64,000 nucleotides of DNA from NCBI GenBank assembly GCA_023052935.1, contig CM041292.1, positions 175,682,400-175,746,399 of the forward strand. The letters are read 5' to 3'. Positions 1 through 12,005 of the stretch are shown here, piece after piece. Under the pieces are notes generated by a model, which saw nothing but the letters and a program-made list of their open reading frames with translations, ran no database searches and was not told the DNA's origin. The stretch's first letter is position 1. Each line of letters begins with the position of its first letter. Origin of the DNA: Piezodorus guildinii. Its lineage: Eukaryota; Arthropoda; Insecta; Hemiptera; Pentatomidae. Both the position numbers and the translations under genes were made by a program.

Positions 1-513
1 TTTGTATTGTTATTTAGTTGTTTATTGTCATTCTTTTTATGAAATATATTTACTTGGTTTGTTCTTATTATTTTTATAAATAGTTTTTAACCTTCATTGA
101 ATTTTTATTTTAATAGACAAACATGATTTATTGCATTGGTTATAACTTTCATTATAGAATATTATATTTATAACAGTTATGTTATTGTTGAGTTTTGTTA
201 TAGATACTTCGGGGTTTGGCCGCCAGGTCTTGGAAGCTGTCAGTGTCATGTTGTTAGGCCTTGCTGAGTTGCTGTGTTCACTCCTCAATAATTGCTTGTG
301 AGCTGTCTTTATTATGTACTTGTATCGAGAGAAGAATATAAACAAATGTAACCAATATTTATGAATACTTCCAGTTTTTGATAAGGACCCCATGTATCAA
401 CCGGTGATGGATGACATTTCTCTCCCAAGATGGAGAGACATTTGTATAGACGTATTACCCGACTGATTTTCATAAAAAAATTATAAATAAATTTAAATGA
501 ATTTAATTTGTAT

Positions 514-518
<5 letters not shown>
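1..518. other. AT-rich sequence without recognised gene
   Basis: I see no coding, RNA or transposon signature here. The open frames on the minus strand are low-complexity and have no family motif. The stretch ends in a (TA)n run. Confidence 0.5.

Positions 519-560
<42 letters not shown>
519..560. repeat. (TA)n microsatellite
   Basis: About 21 uninterrupted TA units. It directly abuts the start of the left inverted repeat at 561, as expected for an element that inserts at TA. Confidence 0.95.
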
Positions 561-562
<2 letters not shown>

Positions 563-656
563 ATGTCCCATGAATGTCCAGTCTTATTGTGAGTGCAGTA
601 CTAGGCCTAAAGAGGAACAAAAAAGTTCGTACAAAATTAAATTTTAATATTTCTAA
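561..656 (+). repeat. left copy of an inverted repeat pair
   Basis: The outer ~55 bases (GGATGTCCCATGAATGTC onward, through CCTAAAGAGG) are similar to the reverse complement of 6526-6580. A second block, AAATTAAATTTTAATAT at about 634-650, recurs in reverse complement at about 6288-6305. The distance between the two blocks differs by ~200 bp between the sides, so one side carries an indel. This suggests terminal inverted repeats of a DNA transposon, or two copies of one short element in opposite orientation. Confidence 0.55.
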
Positions 657-908
657 GCCTCACACAGGGATGAAACGACAAGAAACTGCTCGAAGATAAC
701 AATTACTATAACACTTACTAGACAAAGCCCAGTAGAGATAGGATTTGGGCTATAACTAGAGGGGTGGCGGGAAACGCACATGGTGAAAAGTGAGAAAACT
801 TGGATTTGTAATGAAGGGAGTAGTAAAAAAAATCGTGATCAAAAATTAAATTTACCCCACCTACTTCTAGCCAACCCCCTTCCCCTTTTTCGATCTAATT
901 CTGTTATT

Positions 909-1226
909 CATTGAGTTCTGCGCATGCGCGTGAGTATAGCAGTCATCTTTCAAGTCGGCTCTCGGATTTCTTGCTTTTGCAGTTGGATTTCACTTCAGCA
1001 CAGTCTTGAAAACATCATCAGACTTCAGGATAACAACAACAGTTATTATTGGAGCAAACAACGGTAAGTTGTGTTATAATTTACAGTGTAAAGTGAATGC
1101 TGAGTCACCTCTTCATATCAGCTGATTGCCAATAGCCCGGCAAGGCTGGGCTTGCTTAACTTTTTTTTTTAAGTCATTGTTTTTTTCCCACATCTGGTTA
1201 TTATTTAATTACTCTCTATACATGAA
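909..1226 (+). promoter_or_regulatory. 5' UTR / likely internal promoter of Jockey-1
   Basis: The stretch between the target duplication and the first gag ATG has no ORF. Jockey-clade elements are known to carry an internal pol II promoter in this position. The segment near 940-975 (CAGTCATCTTTCAAGTCGG) is a plausible initiator region. This is inferred from position, not from a tested motif. Confidence 0.35.
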
Positions 1227-2329
1227 ATGCGATATTATCATCAAGTAATGTCCTCCAAAGCTTCAACTAAAAGATCTAGATCTAGTGGTTCAATCCCGTC
1301 CCTACAAAACAAAGACCCCCGCCGTGATACTAATAAAAGATTAAATCTACAAGCAACCCCTTCGGGTACTAATTCAGAATCTGAACCACAACCTGGCACA
1401 TCGTCACAAGGGATGACTGATGAATCTCCGTTTTTCACCCCAAAATCCTTTTCAAATTTTACATAATGAAAAAGAAAACATGGAATCTACTCCTATACGC
1501 AGTGAACCACGGCCTCCTCCAATATTTGACAAAAATATTAGAAATTTCCAGTTGTTGTGTGCGCAATTTACCGAATCTACCAGTTACTACTGTATGAGTA
1601 GAATTAATGATACCAAAATATCTCATACTACTGCCGAGACATATAGAAAAATAGTGAAATACCTAACTGAAACCAAAGCAGATTTGTATACCTATCAGCC
1701 ACGCCAAGAGAGAGCTTTAAGGGCTGTAATCAGAAACTTACACCCCTCGACACCAGTTGAAGCTATTAAAGAAGAACTAACGGAGATAAGCTATAAAGTG
1801 TGGCAAGTCACTAATGTCCTAAAGGAAATTCCTTTTTTGTGGACTTGGAACCAGTAGAAGGAGTTGAAAAAATCTATGACCTCAATAGATTGTACTATTC
1901 CAGTGTAAGAGTTGAAAAAACTTACACAAAGAGAGAGATAATTCAGTGGCATAATTGTCAAGCATATGGTCATACTAAAACTTATTGTCATCACATACCA
2001 TTAATTGCGGTGAACAGCACAAGTCTGTGGAATGTACAAAACCAAAATCAACACCAGCTGTATGTGCTCATTGTCTCAAGGACTACCCGGCCAACTATAA
2101 AGGATGCCAAATCTATAAGGAACTCAGGACCAGGTTTCAAAAACCTCAAGTACTGGATGAAACAACAAGACAAGCAAGCACCAGAAGAGAACCCTCAAAA
2201 CTTATTGATGCCATTGTATCATTTGCCCACTTACTTGGAGGTGGGAATCAAAGTACCGAAGCCATGGGCCTGCAGGAACTAACAAATATACCTCAGTCCA
2301 TTCCACATATACCTCTTCTTCAAACGTAA
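1227..2329 (+). pseudogene. Jockey-1 ORF1 (gag-like nucleocapsid), frameshifted
   Basis: This codes for the RNA-binding ORF1 protein of a Jockey LINE, which coats the element RNA. It begins at the ATG at 1227 with a basic, Ser-rich N terminus. The same start is conserved in the copy at 26912. The reading continues in a second frame (about 1420-1857) and then a third (1839-2282), then shifts again to 1985-2329, so at least three frameshifts have occurred. Zinc knuckles lie at the C-terminal end. The first has lost its leading Cys (QWHNCQAYGHTKTYC, Trp instead of Cys). The following CGEQH...C and CAHC...NYKGC knuckles are intact. It is not functional as it stands. Confidence 0.8.
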
Positions 2330-2505
2330 CCAATCCTATAAATCCTAATCCACCACAAATCTCTCATATTCCTCCTCCTTCAAATGCCACGGATCTTACC
2401 AGTTTGATGACATCCTTTATCTCCGAAATCAAATCCCTTGTTATGCCTCTAATATCACTTACGAACCTTGTATCAAATCTCATTCTTGCCTTACAAAAAC
2501 CATAA

Positions 2506-5174
2506 ATGACCTCACCTAATTCCTTATCCATTCTCCTTTGGAATGCGAATGTGTTAGATCCCACACTGACGAACTGACAGCCGTTCTGCAAGACAAAAAC
2601 GTTAATGTTGCACTCATTACTGAAACAAGACTAACCACTAAACAATACTTCAAAATACCAGAATACACGACATACCGGACAGACCATCCTGACGGCAAAG
2701 CCCATGCCGGTACTGCTGTCATTGTCCGCCGAACCCTCTCCCATCACTTACACCCACTTCCCGCCCACGATTACCTACAAGCAACCTCCATTATAATCAA
2801 AACATTTTCCTTTCCGCTTATCATCGCATCAGCATACTGCCCTCCTAAACATCCCATTTCTTCTACCCAATTTGGATCCTTCCTTAACTCCTTGGGGAAT
2901 CACTTCATATTGGGTGCAGACTTAAACGCCAAGCACCAACAATGGGGTTCCAGAACCACTAATTCTCGTGGACGGACATTGCAGTCTGCACTCAACTCCC
3001 GACGCTTTCATCTCCTACCTCCCGATTCTCCTACCTACTGGCCAACAGATCCTAACCGTAATCCTGACATCCTCGACTTCTTCATCCACAGTGGATTAGG
3101 TTTCCTGAAGTATTCCGTAGCTCGCCTTGATGAACTATCCTCTGATCATAGTCCATTGATCCTAAATGTATCCATAACTCCCATTCCTAAACCTGTCCCA
3201 CCCTCATTCAGTAGAGGCCCTGTCAAATGGAACCTCTTCCGCGAAATCCTCACCAATGATATTGACCTCAGAGTACCTCTCAAAACCCCAACTGACCTTG
3301 ATGATGCCGTATATTTCTTTACAACCTCGATTCAAAAAGCTGCCTGGACTGCCTCCTCTTCCAAACAATCCCAAATAATTCCTTACAAAAGCCATTTACC
3401 ACAACACCTGACAGACCACATCACCCCCAAACGCCGAGCTAAATCATTATGGCAACGCACCCGCCACCCAGAAGATCGCCGCTCCTACAATTTTTTTTGT
3501 AGAAAATTAAAGCGGGAGTTGGTGATATTCCGTTCCCAATCCTACAATTCCTATCTCTCCTATCTTTCGACTCGTGACAATTCCCTGTGGAATGTCACGA
3601 AGAGAATTCTGAAATACCTCCTGATATACCATCCTCTCCGGCGTAGTGATAATTCCTGGCTGCTTCTGACAGAGATAGGGCCCAGGAATTTGCACTACAC
3701 CTTTCCAAGGTATTCACTCCTCATTCTGATCTCAATCCAACCCATACCGCAATAGTTGAAGAGTTCCTTACGTCACCGATACCAATTTCCTTACCACCTA
3801 AAGCAATCAATACCTCTGAGGTCAAATATCTTCTTAAAAAGCTTCCTCTCCGTAAATCCACTGGATACCATCTCCTTACTCCTCAAATCTTAAGACAACT
3901 TCCACCTAAAGCCATTACATTCCTTACATATATCTATAACTGTATTCTACGCACTACCTATTTCCCTATGTTGTGGAAACACTCGACTATCACCCTTTTC
4001 CTAAAACCAGGCAAACCCCCAACTGTACGTCATCCTACAGACCTATTAGCCTTCTTCCGATCCTCTCCAAAATCTTCAAAAAACTCCTATTAAAACGAAT
4101 CCTATCCCAATTTCATAATTTTCCTTCACACCAGTTCATTCCGCCCTCAACATTCCACGGTTCAGCAAGGACTCCGAGTTGTAGACCACATTTCCTCCGC
4201 CCTTGATTGCAGTATTGTTCGGGTGCCTTTCTGGACATAGCGCAAGCTTTTGACCAGGTGTGGCACCCGGATTGCTCTTTAAGCTCAAAACCCATTTACC
4301 CCAATCCTTATACCTAGTCCTCCGGTCCTATTTATCAAACCGCTCCTTCCGAGTTCGCTGTGGTTTAGAATTTTCCAAACATTACACTGTTGAGGCCGGT
4401 GTTCCTCAAGGCAGCATCTTACGATCCGTCCTCTACATCCTCTATACCGCCGATATCCCTACCGATCCCGATATCTTTCTGGCAACATTTGCTGATGACA
4501 CAGCCATTTTATCATCCGATTCCGATCCTGAAGCAGCATCCCTAAATCTCCAAAGGCACCTTTCCCTTGTCGAAAACTGGTGTAATGCTTGGCGTATTAA
4601 AGTGAACGAAAGAAAATGCACACACGTCACCTTCACCCTTCGACGCAAATCCTGCCCAACAGTTAAATTCAATTCCATACCGCTTCCTTCCTCAGACACA
4701 GTCCGGTATCTGGGCTTTTTACTAGACAAAAGACTGACGTGGAACCCACATACAAGACTTAAAAGAAAAGAACTCAACCGCAGATTCGGCCAGTTATACA
4801 GACTATTAAACAGAAAATCTCATCTTACAGTTGACAACAAATTACTAATATACAAGACAGTACTGAAACCTATATGGACCTACGGACTTGAACTGTGGGG
4901 GACAGCTAAATACTCTAAGATCAAACGCATCCAATCCTTCCAATCCAAAGTCCTCCGAACAATAGTTAAATGCTCCTATTACGTTACCAACTATACTCTA
5001 CACCATGACCTTAATATTCCGTTTGTTTTAGACCTGGTACCATCCAAATTTTCTAAATTCCATCAGAACCTTCTTCATCATCCTAATCCTTTAGCTCAAT
5101 CCCTCTCCAACTCCACCCACCCCTACAATCCTCCACGAAGATTGAAACGGCAGTGGCCGCGAGACGTATTGTAA
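2506..5174 (+). pseudogene. Jockey-1 ORF2 (endonuclease and reverse transcriptase), frameshifted
   Basis: The start is the ATG at 2506, by comparison with the intact reading of the copy at ~24352. A 1-base loss near 2551 (the GGT of WNxNGVR) shifts the frame, and the rest reads from there. The APE-type endonuclease shows LITETRL, DLNAKHQQWGS and SSDHSPLIL (2538-3200). The reverse transcriptase is split by frameshifts at about 3650-3700 and between about 4000 and 4260. It contains GVPQGS and FADDTAIL (4395-4510) and ends in the conserved LKRQWPRDVL tail at the TAA at 5172. The enzyme normally nicks target DNA and copies its own mRNA there. This copy is dead. Confidence 0.85.
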
Positions 5175-5649
5175 ACACTCAAATTGGAGTTCTGACACTG
5201 GTCAGATCCTCCACTCATGTACGGTATGTTTGTGGCTACAGCGCCCTAACTCAACCTCCACTGGCTCACACCAGTGATGCGACTGAGATAGAGGCGTTGG
5301 GATCTCTTTGATTCCGCTTTTTCCTCCACAAGTGGAGGGAAAAGCGCAGTCTAGGGTCCCTCTAGCAGTTGTATATAGTTATGATTGTTTGTATGATGTT
5401 TATTTATTTGCCAACTTTTTATGTATCTTATTATAGGTTGTTGTTTTGATTTGTTTTGCTTTTTTATTTATTATTATTTTATTGTATATATATGAATTTA
5501 TTATTTTCTATTTTATGTAATTTGACTATTATTATTATTTTCTGTATATATTGTATGAATGTGGTCTCATATCAATATTACTATTGTTCATTTTGTAACA
5601 AATTGTAATATATCTCAATAAATAAAAAAAAATAAAAAATTCTGCTATT

Positions 5650-6100
5650 ATTTATAATTTAGATCTATTTATACGATCTATTATCAGACCGCTCACTAAA
5701 CCATCTATTTCCTCCAGTATCCAATCCTTACAATCCAAAATCCTTCGCAAAATCCTGAATGCCCCTCATTTTATCACAAATTAACTGCTCCTAATGAACC
5801 CAACATCCCATTTGTTGCAGACCTAGCCCGTGATAGATATACCTCTTTTCAATCTAAACTCTTTTTCACATACAAACCCACTTGTCCGTAATTTATCTTC
5901 CTTAGATACCCCTGATAACCCTCCGAGGGGACTGAAAAGAAGGTGGCCTCGAGACCTACTGCCTTAAAATAGTTAGTGAGGTGTTACCACCGGGTAGTTC
6001 TCCCGCAAGAAATCTTAACGGATTTTCTTCACCCCGCATATTTACTTCTTGTGTAGTATAGCACATTTGTAAATCACAATAAATATATATTTTTTAAATA
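5650..6100 (+). mobile_element. old Jockey-type LINE 3' end fragment
   Basis: Conceptual translation gives LQSKILRKILNAPHFIT near 5725-5780 and PRGLKRRWPRDLL near 5920-5965, the conserved C terminus of Jockey ORF2, with stops and frame changes between. A short 3' UTR and an A/T-rich tail follow to about 6100. It is more diverged than Jockey-1 and from another subfamily. Jockey-1 appears to have inserted just 5' of it. Confidence 0.7.
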
Positions 6101-6286
6101 TTTCTAAGAATATTCGGTCTTTTCTAGAAGCTATTATTACTCTTCTACTCTCCTCACATCCTTGATTGGGCAATCAAGGTAGGTTTCATTTGCACCATTT
6201 TAAAGCTTATTATATGAAGAAGCTCTTCTGAGATCCGGAAAGTCTAAAACCTTACGATAGTAATGTCCGTATATTCTTGGAGATAT

Positions 6287-6580
6287 TAAAATTTAATTTT
6301 CTGCATGACGTTGGGCGAAACTTACTTTCCTATTTTGAGGGTTAACTGGTTAACCTTCTGGTAAATTTTCTATTCTTTCATTTGGTACTACTTATTTTTC
6401 TGTGTGAGTACATCAAGTAGATATATTTGTGTTTTTTCTGATGAAAATCATGGATCTCAAAATTTCATTTCTTCTCCCTGCCCGTTGAGAATCTGACTAT
6501 TGTTCATATGCATTTTTTTTTCCTCTTTAGGTCTAGTATTTGCTTCCGCAATATGATGAGACATTTATGATACACCCTGT
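6287..6580 (-). repeat. right copy of the inverted repeat pair
   Basis: The reverse complement begins ACAGGGTGTATCATAAATG and continues through CCTAAAGAGG and AAATTAAATTTTAATAT, in the same order as the left copy at 561-656. The outer edge is again followed by a TATATA run. It encloses ~5.6 kb containing a Jockey LINE and an older LINE fragment. The family is not identified. Confidence 0.5.
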
Positions 6581-7109
6581 ATATATAATTCTCTCCTTCT
6601 TAACTATTTTTTTGTCTATTTACATTTCTCACCAAGCTCATACACAAATATACAACCAAGTTTAAAAAAATTGAAAATAAAATACTCAACGAGACAATAT
6701 CAATAAAAAACAATTTAAATTATGCTTAACCTACATGATAAACATTTGTTAAGCTTTTTTTAACGGTCCTGTAACTTCAATTAAATAAATAGAAACTAAC
6801 ATTACTTTGAAACGAGATCCAAATATTAGTAATTAAAACATTTTGACCTTACACCTGTGAATAAAAAACAATTAAGCTATTACATGCACACAAACCAAGA
6901 AAGGAAGTAATTTAAAGTAAATTAGTCATGGAATCATTGGGATGCGAGGTTCTTTTCCCCGTTTTTTCCCAGATTTTCCACTGATTCTTCACTACTATGG
7001 GTCGTATCGTGATGTTATGTAGCCTAAAGCCTTCCTCGATAAATGGACTATCCGACACAAGAAGAATTATTCATTTCGAACCAGTAGATTCTGAGAGATT
7101 CAAACAAAC
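6581..7109. other. unannotated AT-rich sequence
   Basis: I see no ORF of note, no repeat shared with the rest of the window and no RNA signature. Confidence 0.4.
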
Positions 7110-7415
7110 TCTTCAGCTTTATAACATTAGTATAGACCTTACATTAAGCAATAATCATAGATCTTAAGCATTAAGACATTACATCAAGCATAATATAACC
7201 TAGACTAAGCATTAAGACATTACATCATCAGTAATTATAGACCTTACATAACATAATCATAGATCTTAAGCATTAAACATACATCAAGCAATAATTATAG
7301 ACCTTAGATTAACATTAAGCAATCAAAGTAATTATAGACCTTACATTAAGCAATGTTATAGACCTTACATCAAGCATTAAGACATTACATCAAGCAATGA
7401 TTATAGCAATAAATT
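7110..7415 (+). repeat. irregular minisatellite (TATAGACCTTACAT / AAGCATTAAGACATTACATC)
   Basis: Variants of TTATAGACCTTACATTAAGCA and ATTAAGACATTACATCAAGC alternate for ~300 bp with small indels between copies. The array is degenerate and noncoding. Confidence 0.75.
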
Positions 7416-8300
7416 CATCTTGAAAGTAAATGAGCTCGTTTTACACCCGTATAAAACCGCGGGGAGAATAATAGTTTTGTAATTCTAACCTTTAACTTTC
7501 ACGTCCTAAGTAGTTTTGCAATTTAATAATACCACGCCTTTCCCGCCTTTAATTGTCACTTTATTTTCTTAAGATTTCGTTTCTTCCTAGATATCAAAGA
7601 TCCTAAGAATTCCTTAATCCACATGTTCAAACTCATATCCTGATACATCAATATCGACGAGACTATCACCGTTTCTATTATTAACCATTGATTTTTTCTT
7701 ATATTTGGCTATAATGTTATAAAATTGCTCAAGATAACCTCCTTAAAAATTCTCCTTAAAACTTTTTCCTCACTTTTAAAAAGAAATTTTAATCTGAGAA
7801 CAGAGTTTAAGAAACCCTATTAAAAGTACTGTTTTGACGAGATTATTTATATTTTTACGATTATTACCATGCATAATAATTAAATAATTTAATATATGTT
7901 TTTAATTATTCCGCTTTGAAATAGGGTTATTTTGACAGCAAACTTATTATTCTTCCTTCACTAGAACAAGATTTATAAAATATTATGTGTTTTCCTCCCG
8001 CAAAGTTTCAGATTTTCTCAGGCAAATCCTGGGGAACGTCAGTCCCAAACATTTTGTACAGTCTAATGGTTTAATGTCTATTTTTACCAAAAATAATTTC
8101 ATTAAAATCGGTGAGAGAAATTTGGGATATTCTCCTTGTTATTTGATTGCTCTCTTCTACTTCAATTGATTAATTGAATAAGATGTGAGGAATTAAGGAA
8201 CCAGAATCCATCGTTTTACAAACAAAATAACCACTTTTAAATGTTGACTCTTGTTAGGAAATTCATCTGCAGGAATATCTATCCACAATTCTCGTATCTT
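7416..8300. other. AT-rich sequence without recognised gene
   Basis: The only open frame is a 60-codon one near 7987-8169 with no recognisable motif and no supporting neighbour. It is treated as chance. Confidence 0.4.
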
Positions 8301-8304
8301 AGTG

Positions 8305-8430
8305 CGTGGTGTTTAGTTAGATTAGTGGTATTTAGTTAGTTTAGTAATGTTTATTTAGTTTAGTGGTGTTTAGTTAGCTTAGTGGTGTTTAGTAGTATAT
8401 GTTTAGTTACTTTAGTGGTGTTTAATTCCT
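8305..8430 (+). repeat. short minisatellite TTTAGTTAG/TTTAGTGGTG
   Basis: About seven imperfect copies of an ~18-bp unit of the form TTAGTGGTGTTTAGTTAG. Confidence 0.7.
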
Positions 8431-9430
8431 GAGAGAACATTTTAGAGTATCGCAACTCCGCAGTTAGGCCCCAGGAACAGAAAAACCGCATTTTTGGGTT
8501 GATGGCTTCTTAACAAGCTTCGAGCAACACTACTCGAAACACCGACTAAGGGAACCTACCTAGTATTCAAGTTTGGAAATGATTTCACGTGGAATGTTGA
8601 TGAGGAAAACGAAAAGAAAAAACAGGTTCTAGTTTAGAAGGAGAAGGGATGAGGTGAAAAACCATCGGTCACCTTTTGTCCAGAGAGACGGTCACCTTCC
8701 AACTCAAATCAAACACAATTTAAACACATTTTTCCTCATAAAGCAGGTTTATAAGGATATCTTGGTCTTTTTCTCGTGTGGGTATTTCCTTTCCGAGAAT
8801 ATCCTTGTTTTCATTAAATCTCTAAGATGTTGGTCCTGGATAATCGTATTGCTTAATCGCAATCAACATTCTTAGCCGAAGGTCTTTTTGCTTTTTTTGA
8901 ATTCCACTTTAATAAAAACTCGAGAATGGATAAGTTAATTGTTATTGTTGATGTTTTGTTTTTCTGTAAAATAAATAAAAATTAAATCTCCAGGAGATTC
9001 TGATTCTGTTGATAAAATTTTAATTGGAAGAATTAAGAAATTGTTATGATGGAACGAGATTCTCCTAGGATAGGGGTGTTAAAGAACCATCTCAAGTTCA
9101 AGAATGCTTTCTTGTCAAGCTTTCCAACATGGTTCTAGGTTCAAACGGTCCCATTACCGTTTTCCAAATTACTATCGTTGGAGAATCATTCTTAAATTTA
9201 TTCAAAAGTGTTTTCTGCCTCTCTAAGAATAACATTATCTATTAATTATTATTGTATACAAATTTTAATACTCTGTGTTTGTTTTTTTTTGTTTTTTTAC
9301 TGTTAGGGCATGAATATGAAAACAAAAAATTCTTGAAACGTAGCCTAAATGAAATTGCTTATTTATTGACTAAAGCTTACGACCAGTAGATAACTTGAAT
9401 TATCAAAAGTTGCGAACTAATCAAACAGTG
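8431..9430. other. unannotated AT-rich sequence
   Basis: There is no support for a gene. The 73-codon open frame at 8654-8875 has no motif. Confidence 0.4.
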
Positions 9431-9475
9431 TAATATATATAATATTATATATATATATATATATATATAATATTA
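9431..9475. repeat. (AT)n microsatellite, palindromic
   Basis: AT units flanked on both sides by AATATTATAT, so the block is an inverted repeat. Confidence 0.85.
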
Positions 9476-9609
9476 TATTAGTACAGTTCAGATAGCTGTT
9501 AGTGCATTATGGTTAGGGTAGGTTATATACTAACATGCTGTCTCTCTCTACATCTCTTCTATTTAGCCGTAAAGTGTTATTAAACATGCTATTATATATC
9601 CTATTCCAC

Positions 9610-9750
9610 ATAATCGCATGCTATGCTACAGTGATAGATGCTGTGTCAGTCTAGAGCATGTTGTTCTACACTATGACATGCTATTTCACTCTATATCATG
9701 CTATTCTACACCATGACATGCTATTTGACTGGATAGCATGCTACCCTGCT
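9610..9750 (+). repeat. degenerate tandem repeat around ACATGCTATT
   Basis: CATGCTATTCTACACTATGA and relatives recur about five times with a spacing of ~30 bp. It lies just downstream (on the minus strand) of the candidate exon at 9769-9831, within its following intron. Confidence 0.6.
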
Positions 9751-9768
9751 ACTGAGATAGTACCGTAC

Positions 9769-9831
9769 CTTGGAACAGTGTGAGCTTCCGCTCGCGGCCC
9801 TGGTCAGCCCTCAGCAGTGCCTGCCGTTCGA
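9769..9831 (-). CDS. candidate internal exon of a host gene (exon c)
   Basis: This GC-rich 63-base block sits in AT-rich surroundings. On the minus strand it is bounded by an acceptor (GGTTGAAG|TC) and a donor (CAAG|GTACGG). It is open and reads V-ERQALLRADQGRERKLTLFQ in phase 1 in, phase 1 out. The entry phase matches the exit phase of the candidate exon at 11562-11679, which also ends CAAG|GT. The product is polar, Gln/Arg/Leu-rich and not recognised. The acceptor's pyrimidine tract is only moderate. Exon status is inferred from composition, splice sites and phase. Confidence 0.5.
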
Positions 9832-11100
9832 CTTCAACCAAACATATTATGAAAATAATATTAAAGTTTTTCATCAAAGATTAATTTTAAAATTTAACTT
9901 TTTAGACGAATCCTTACAATAATGAAATATAAGTTAATCCTTACTGACAACTGACAGCTAAGATTACAACACTTGTCATAGTAATCCAAAGTTTAAATTT
10001 GATCGCTTCAAGGAACTGAAACAATTCCTAAACTACATGTCTTTGTTTTGATTCGTCTCAAATAAACAATTTAAAACAATCAGCAACTGCCGAATACTTA
10101 GAAAGGACAAGTTCGCGAAAATTTAGCTAATGTAGTTTATTCAATTTGATGTTTGAATCAGGTAAGGAGGGGAGTCGTTCTTGAGCAATAGAATTTAAAA
10201 ATTAATTCACCATAAACCGCGCATCATCTAGTTTTGAAACCACTTACGCAAGGAGGGACTGTGGAGTCGCGAAAAGCATATGAAATAAACTAAACAAACA
10301 CTCATTTTATACACACACGACAATGCAAGGACCATGCTTTACCTAAGAGATTAAGGTATTTTCTATCCTGATGCAGGAGCGTTCATGAGAAGTTACAATC
10401 TAATACGAGCTCGTCATTCTCACCCGATCATAGTGGGTAAAAGGAGTTATTTCCTCGTTGATTTTGGAAACATAGACATGTATTCAGTCTGTCGAGGAGA
10501 GGCTACTAATATATAGGAAAGATCACAGAAGTCCTAGGCAATGCGTGCTAATGTTAGGAAGAGAATAAGAAGGAGGTGGGTGCCAGCCGAAGTAGAAGCT
10601 CGAGCAGCAGCACCAGGTATAAGTTTAACCTGCCAGGTAATGAGCGAACCCGCGCCTTCTGCTTAGCAAAGGGAACTGGCTTTAGGAAGGAATGCCCCGA
10701 GAGGTAGAAGCTCTACTACAGCGGATAGGATTCCTCACAGGTGGATATGGGTAGAAGCCAAGTACCCCATTCTAAGAGGGGGGTAGAGAAGGAAGAAGGA
10801 GGTAATGTAGATGAAGGATGAGAAATGAAGATAGACCACATTAGAAATACAAAAGCGATACTTCGGCCAAGGGAGATACCTCCTGGTAGAAGCATGTTGG
10901 GGAACCAGGGAGAAATCTCTAAGGAGATTCCTCCCAGTAGAAGGAGGTTGGTTATCCGAATAGCTGGGCTAATTCTTTAATTCTTCTTATTATCTATTTA
11001 CTGTAATTAATAAATAATAACAAGCTGGCAAGGCTTATACAGCCTGTAATAGATTTTTTTTTTAATGTGACATAATGTATTTTATATATGTGCAGTATAA
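9832..11100. other. intron-like AT-rich sequence with a purine-rich stretch
   Basis: At 10550-10970 there is a purine-rich segment with GGTAGAAGC-like motifs recurring about five times. It shows no ORF and no family I recognise. The rest is AT-rich and featureless. Confidence 0.35.
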
Positions 11101-11215
11101 AAGAATGATCAAAGAACCCTTGAAAATGGCAAAGGCCGAAACGTAGGGAGAAAGAAAAAACAAATAAAGAAGTATTGAGTGAAAATGGATCATTTTATTT
11201 TAAAATAACCAAGTA
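11095..11215 (+). mobile_element. Penelope-type 3' end remnant with degenerate hammerhead core
   Basis: The sequence TTGAAAATGGCAAAGGCC followed by GAAACGTAGGG matches the stem II-GAAA part of the hammerhead ribozymes found in Penelope-like elements. The conserved CTGATGA is decayed to TTGAAAA. An A-rich tail follows. No reverse transcriptase is visible, so this is only an end fragment. Confidence 0.5.
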
Positions 11216-11561
11216 ATACATTTATTCACTCAAACAAATTGCAACTATAATAATAATTAATTATAATATTAAATAGCAGTCTATTTATTGTAAAATGTCT
11301 TCTGTTGTCTGGCCGTGGCTTTAGTGTAGGCGCCGCTAGCGCTAGCTATGAGCGCGTGAAGCATCCGCTACGAGGCCTTAATTAGCTAAGAATCATTACA
11401 CTAAGGGGCAACTTCTACTTCAGGAATATTTTATGTATGATAAAATCTATCTTATGATGGCTAAAGCCGAGGTACAGTAACATGATAAACTATAAGCAGA
11501 CACTTGATACAGACAGTAAGATGCTACATTATAAGCAGACACACTAGATATAGACACTTAC

Positions 11562-11679
11562 CTTGGACTTGGGCTAGCTGAACCTGATCGCCGGCCACCT
11601 CCAACAGCGATTGCTTCTCCACCCCGGACGGCACGGACAGCACCACCAGGCATCGTTCCTTCTCGTCCCGCCCGCTGCA
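11562..11679 (-). CDS. candidate internal exon of a host gene (exon b)
   Basis: A GC-rich 118-base block on the minus strand, open throughout, enters in phase 0 and leaves in phase 1. The donor is CAAG|GTAAGTG. The acceptor is GCCGACAG|TGC, preceded ~31 bases upstream by GCTGACTAAC, a near-ideal branch point. It reads CSGRDEKERCLVVLSVPSG, then VEKQSLLEVAGDQVQLAQVQ. Two Cys lie close together at the start and the rest is amphipathic. Phase 0 entry fits the phase 0 exit of the signal-peptide exon at 54354-54488, and phase 1 exit fits exon c. The family is not recognised. Confidence 0.55.
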
Positions 11680-11754
11680 CTGTCGGCACACCAAGGTAAA
11701 ACAAGCTACGTTAGTCAGCGCTTCATTGCGTACTGCAACTTTTTCAATTACAAA

Positions 11755-12005
11755 ATAACATTTCTTTGGTTTATTATTTTCGATAATGAACCTTTGTTAT
11801 CCATCAAAAAAAAAAAAAAAAAAAAAAAAGTATCCCCTCTTCAAAATTTGAGCGCTTATGTTTAGAGATACGTAAAAGTACCAGGGCATACAATGATCCT
11901 AATACCTATACGTTGATATCACCTGGTTAGTTATAAATGGAGGCCGATTAAAATTGATTTAATTCAATAACTCAGTTACTTTTGAACATAGAGAAATTTT
12001 TTATC
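11755..12005 (-). repeat. Rep-B copy
   Basis: Contains the Rep-B signature: the reverse complement of GGTTCATTATTGAAAATAA, an A-rich run (11808-11829), a 'CCCTC...AAAATTTGAG' block, ATGATCCTAATACCTATACG, and AATAACTCAGTTACTTTTGAACATAGAG. The same order of blocks is seen at 37380-37780, 45180-45850 and, inverted, at 56985-58440. It is noncoding. Confidence 0.7.

Larger units (their letters stand above)
909..5638 (+). mobile_element. Jockey-1: full-length Jockey-clade LINE
   Basis: A ~4.7 kb non-LTR retrotransposon with 5' UTR, gag-like ORF1, endonuclease/reverse transcriptase ORF2, 3' UTR and an A-rich tail. It is flanked by an 11-bp target duplication, ATTCTGTTATT (898-908) and ATTCTGCTATT (5639-5649), with one mismatch, so both ends are defined. 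Both ORFs are broken by frameshifts and the copy cannot be autonomous. Three other copies of the same lineage lie at 18943-21608 (minus), 23656-25798 and 26810-32345. Confidence 0.85.

Noticed and set aside
10550..10970. Possible exons in the purine-rich stretch
   Set aside because: Stops in all frames and the recurring GGTAGAAGC words suggest a repeat, not coding sequence.
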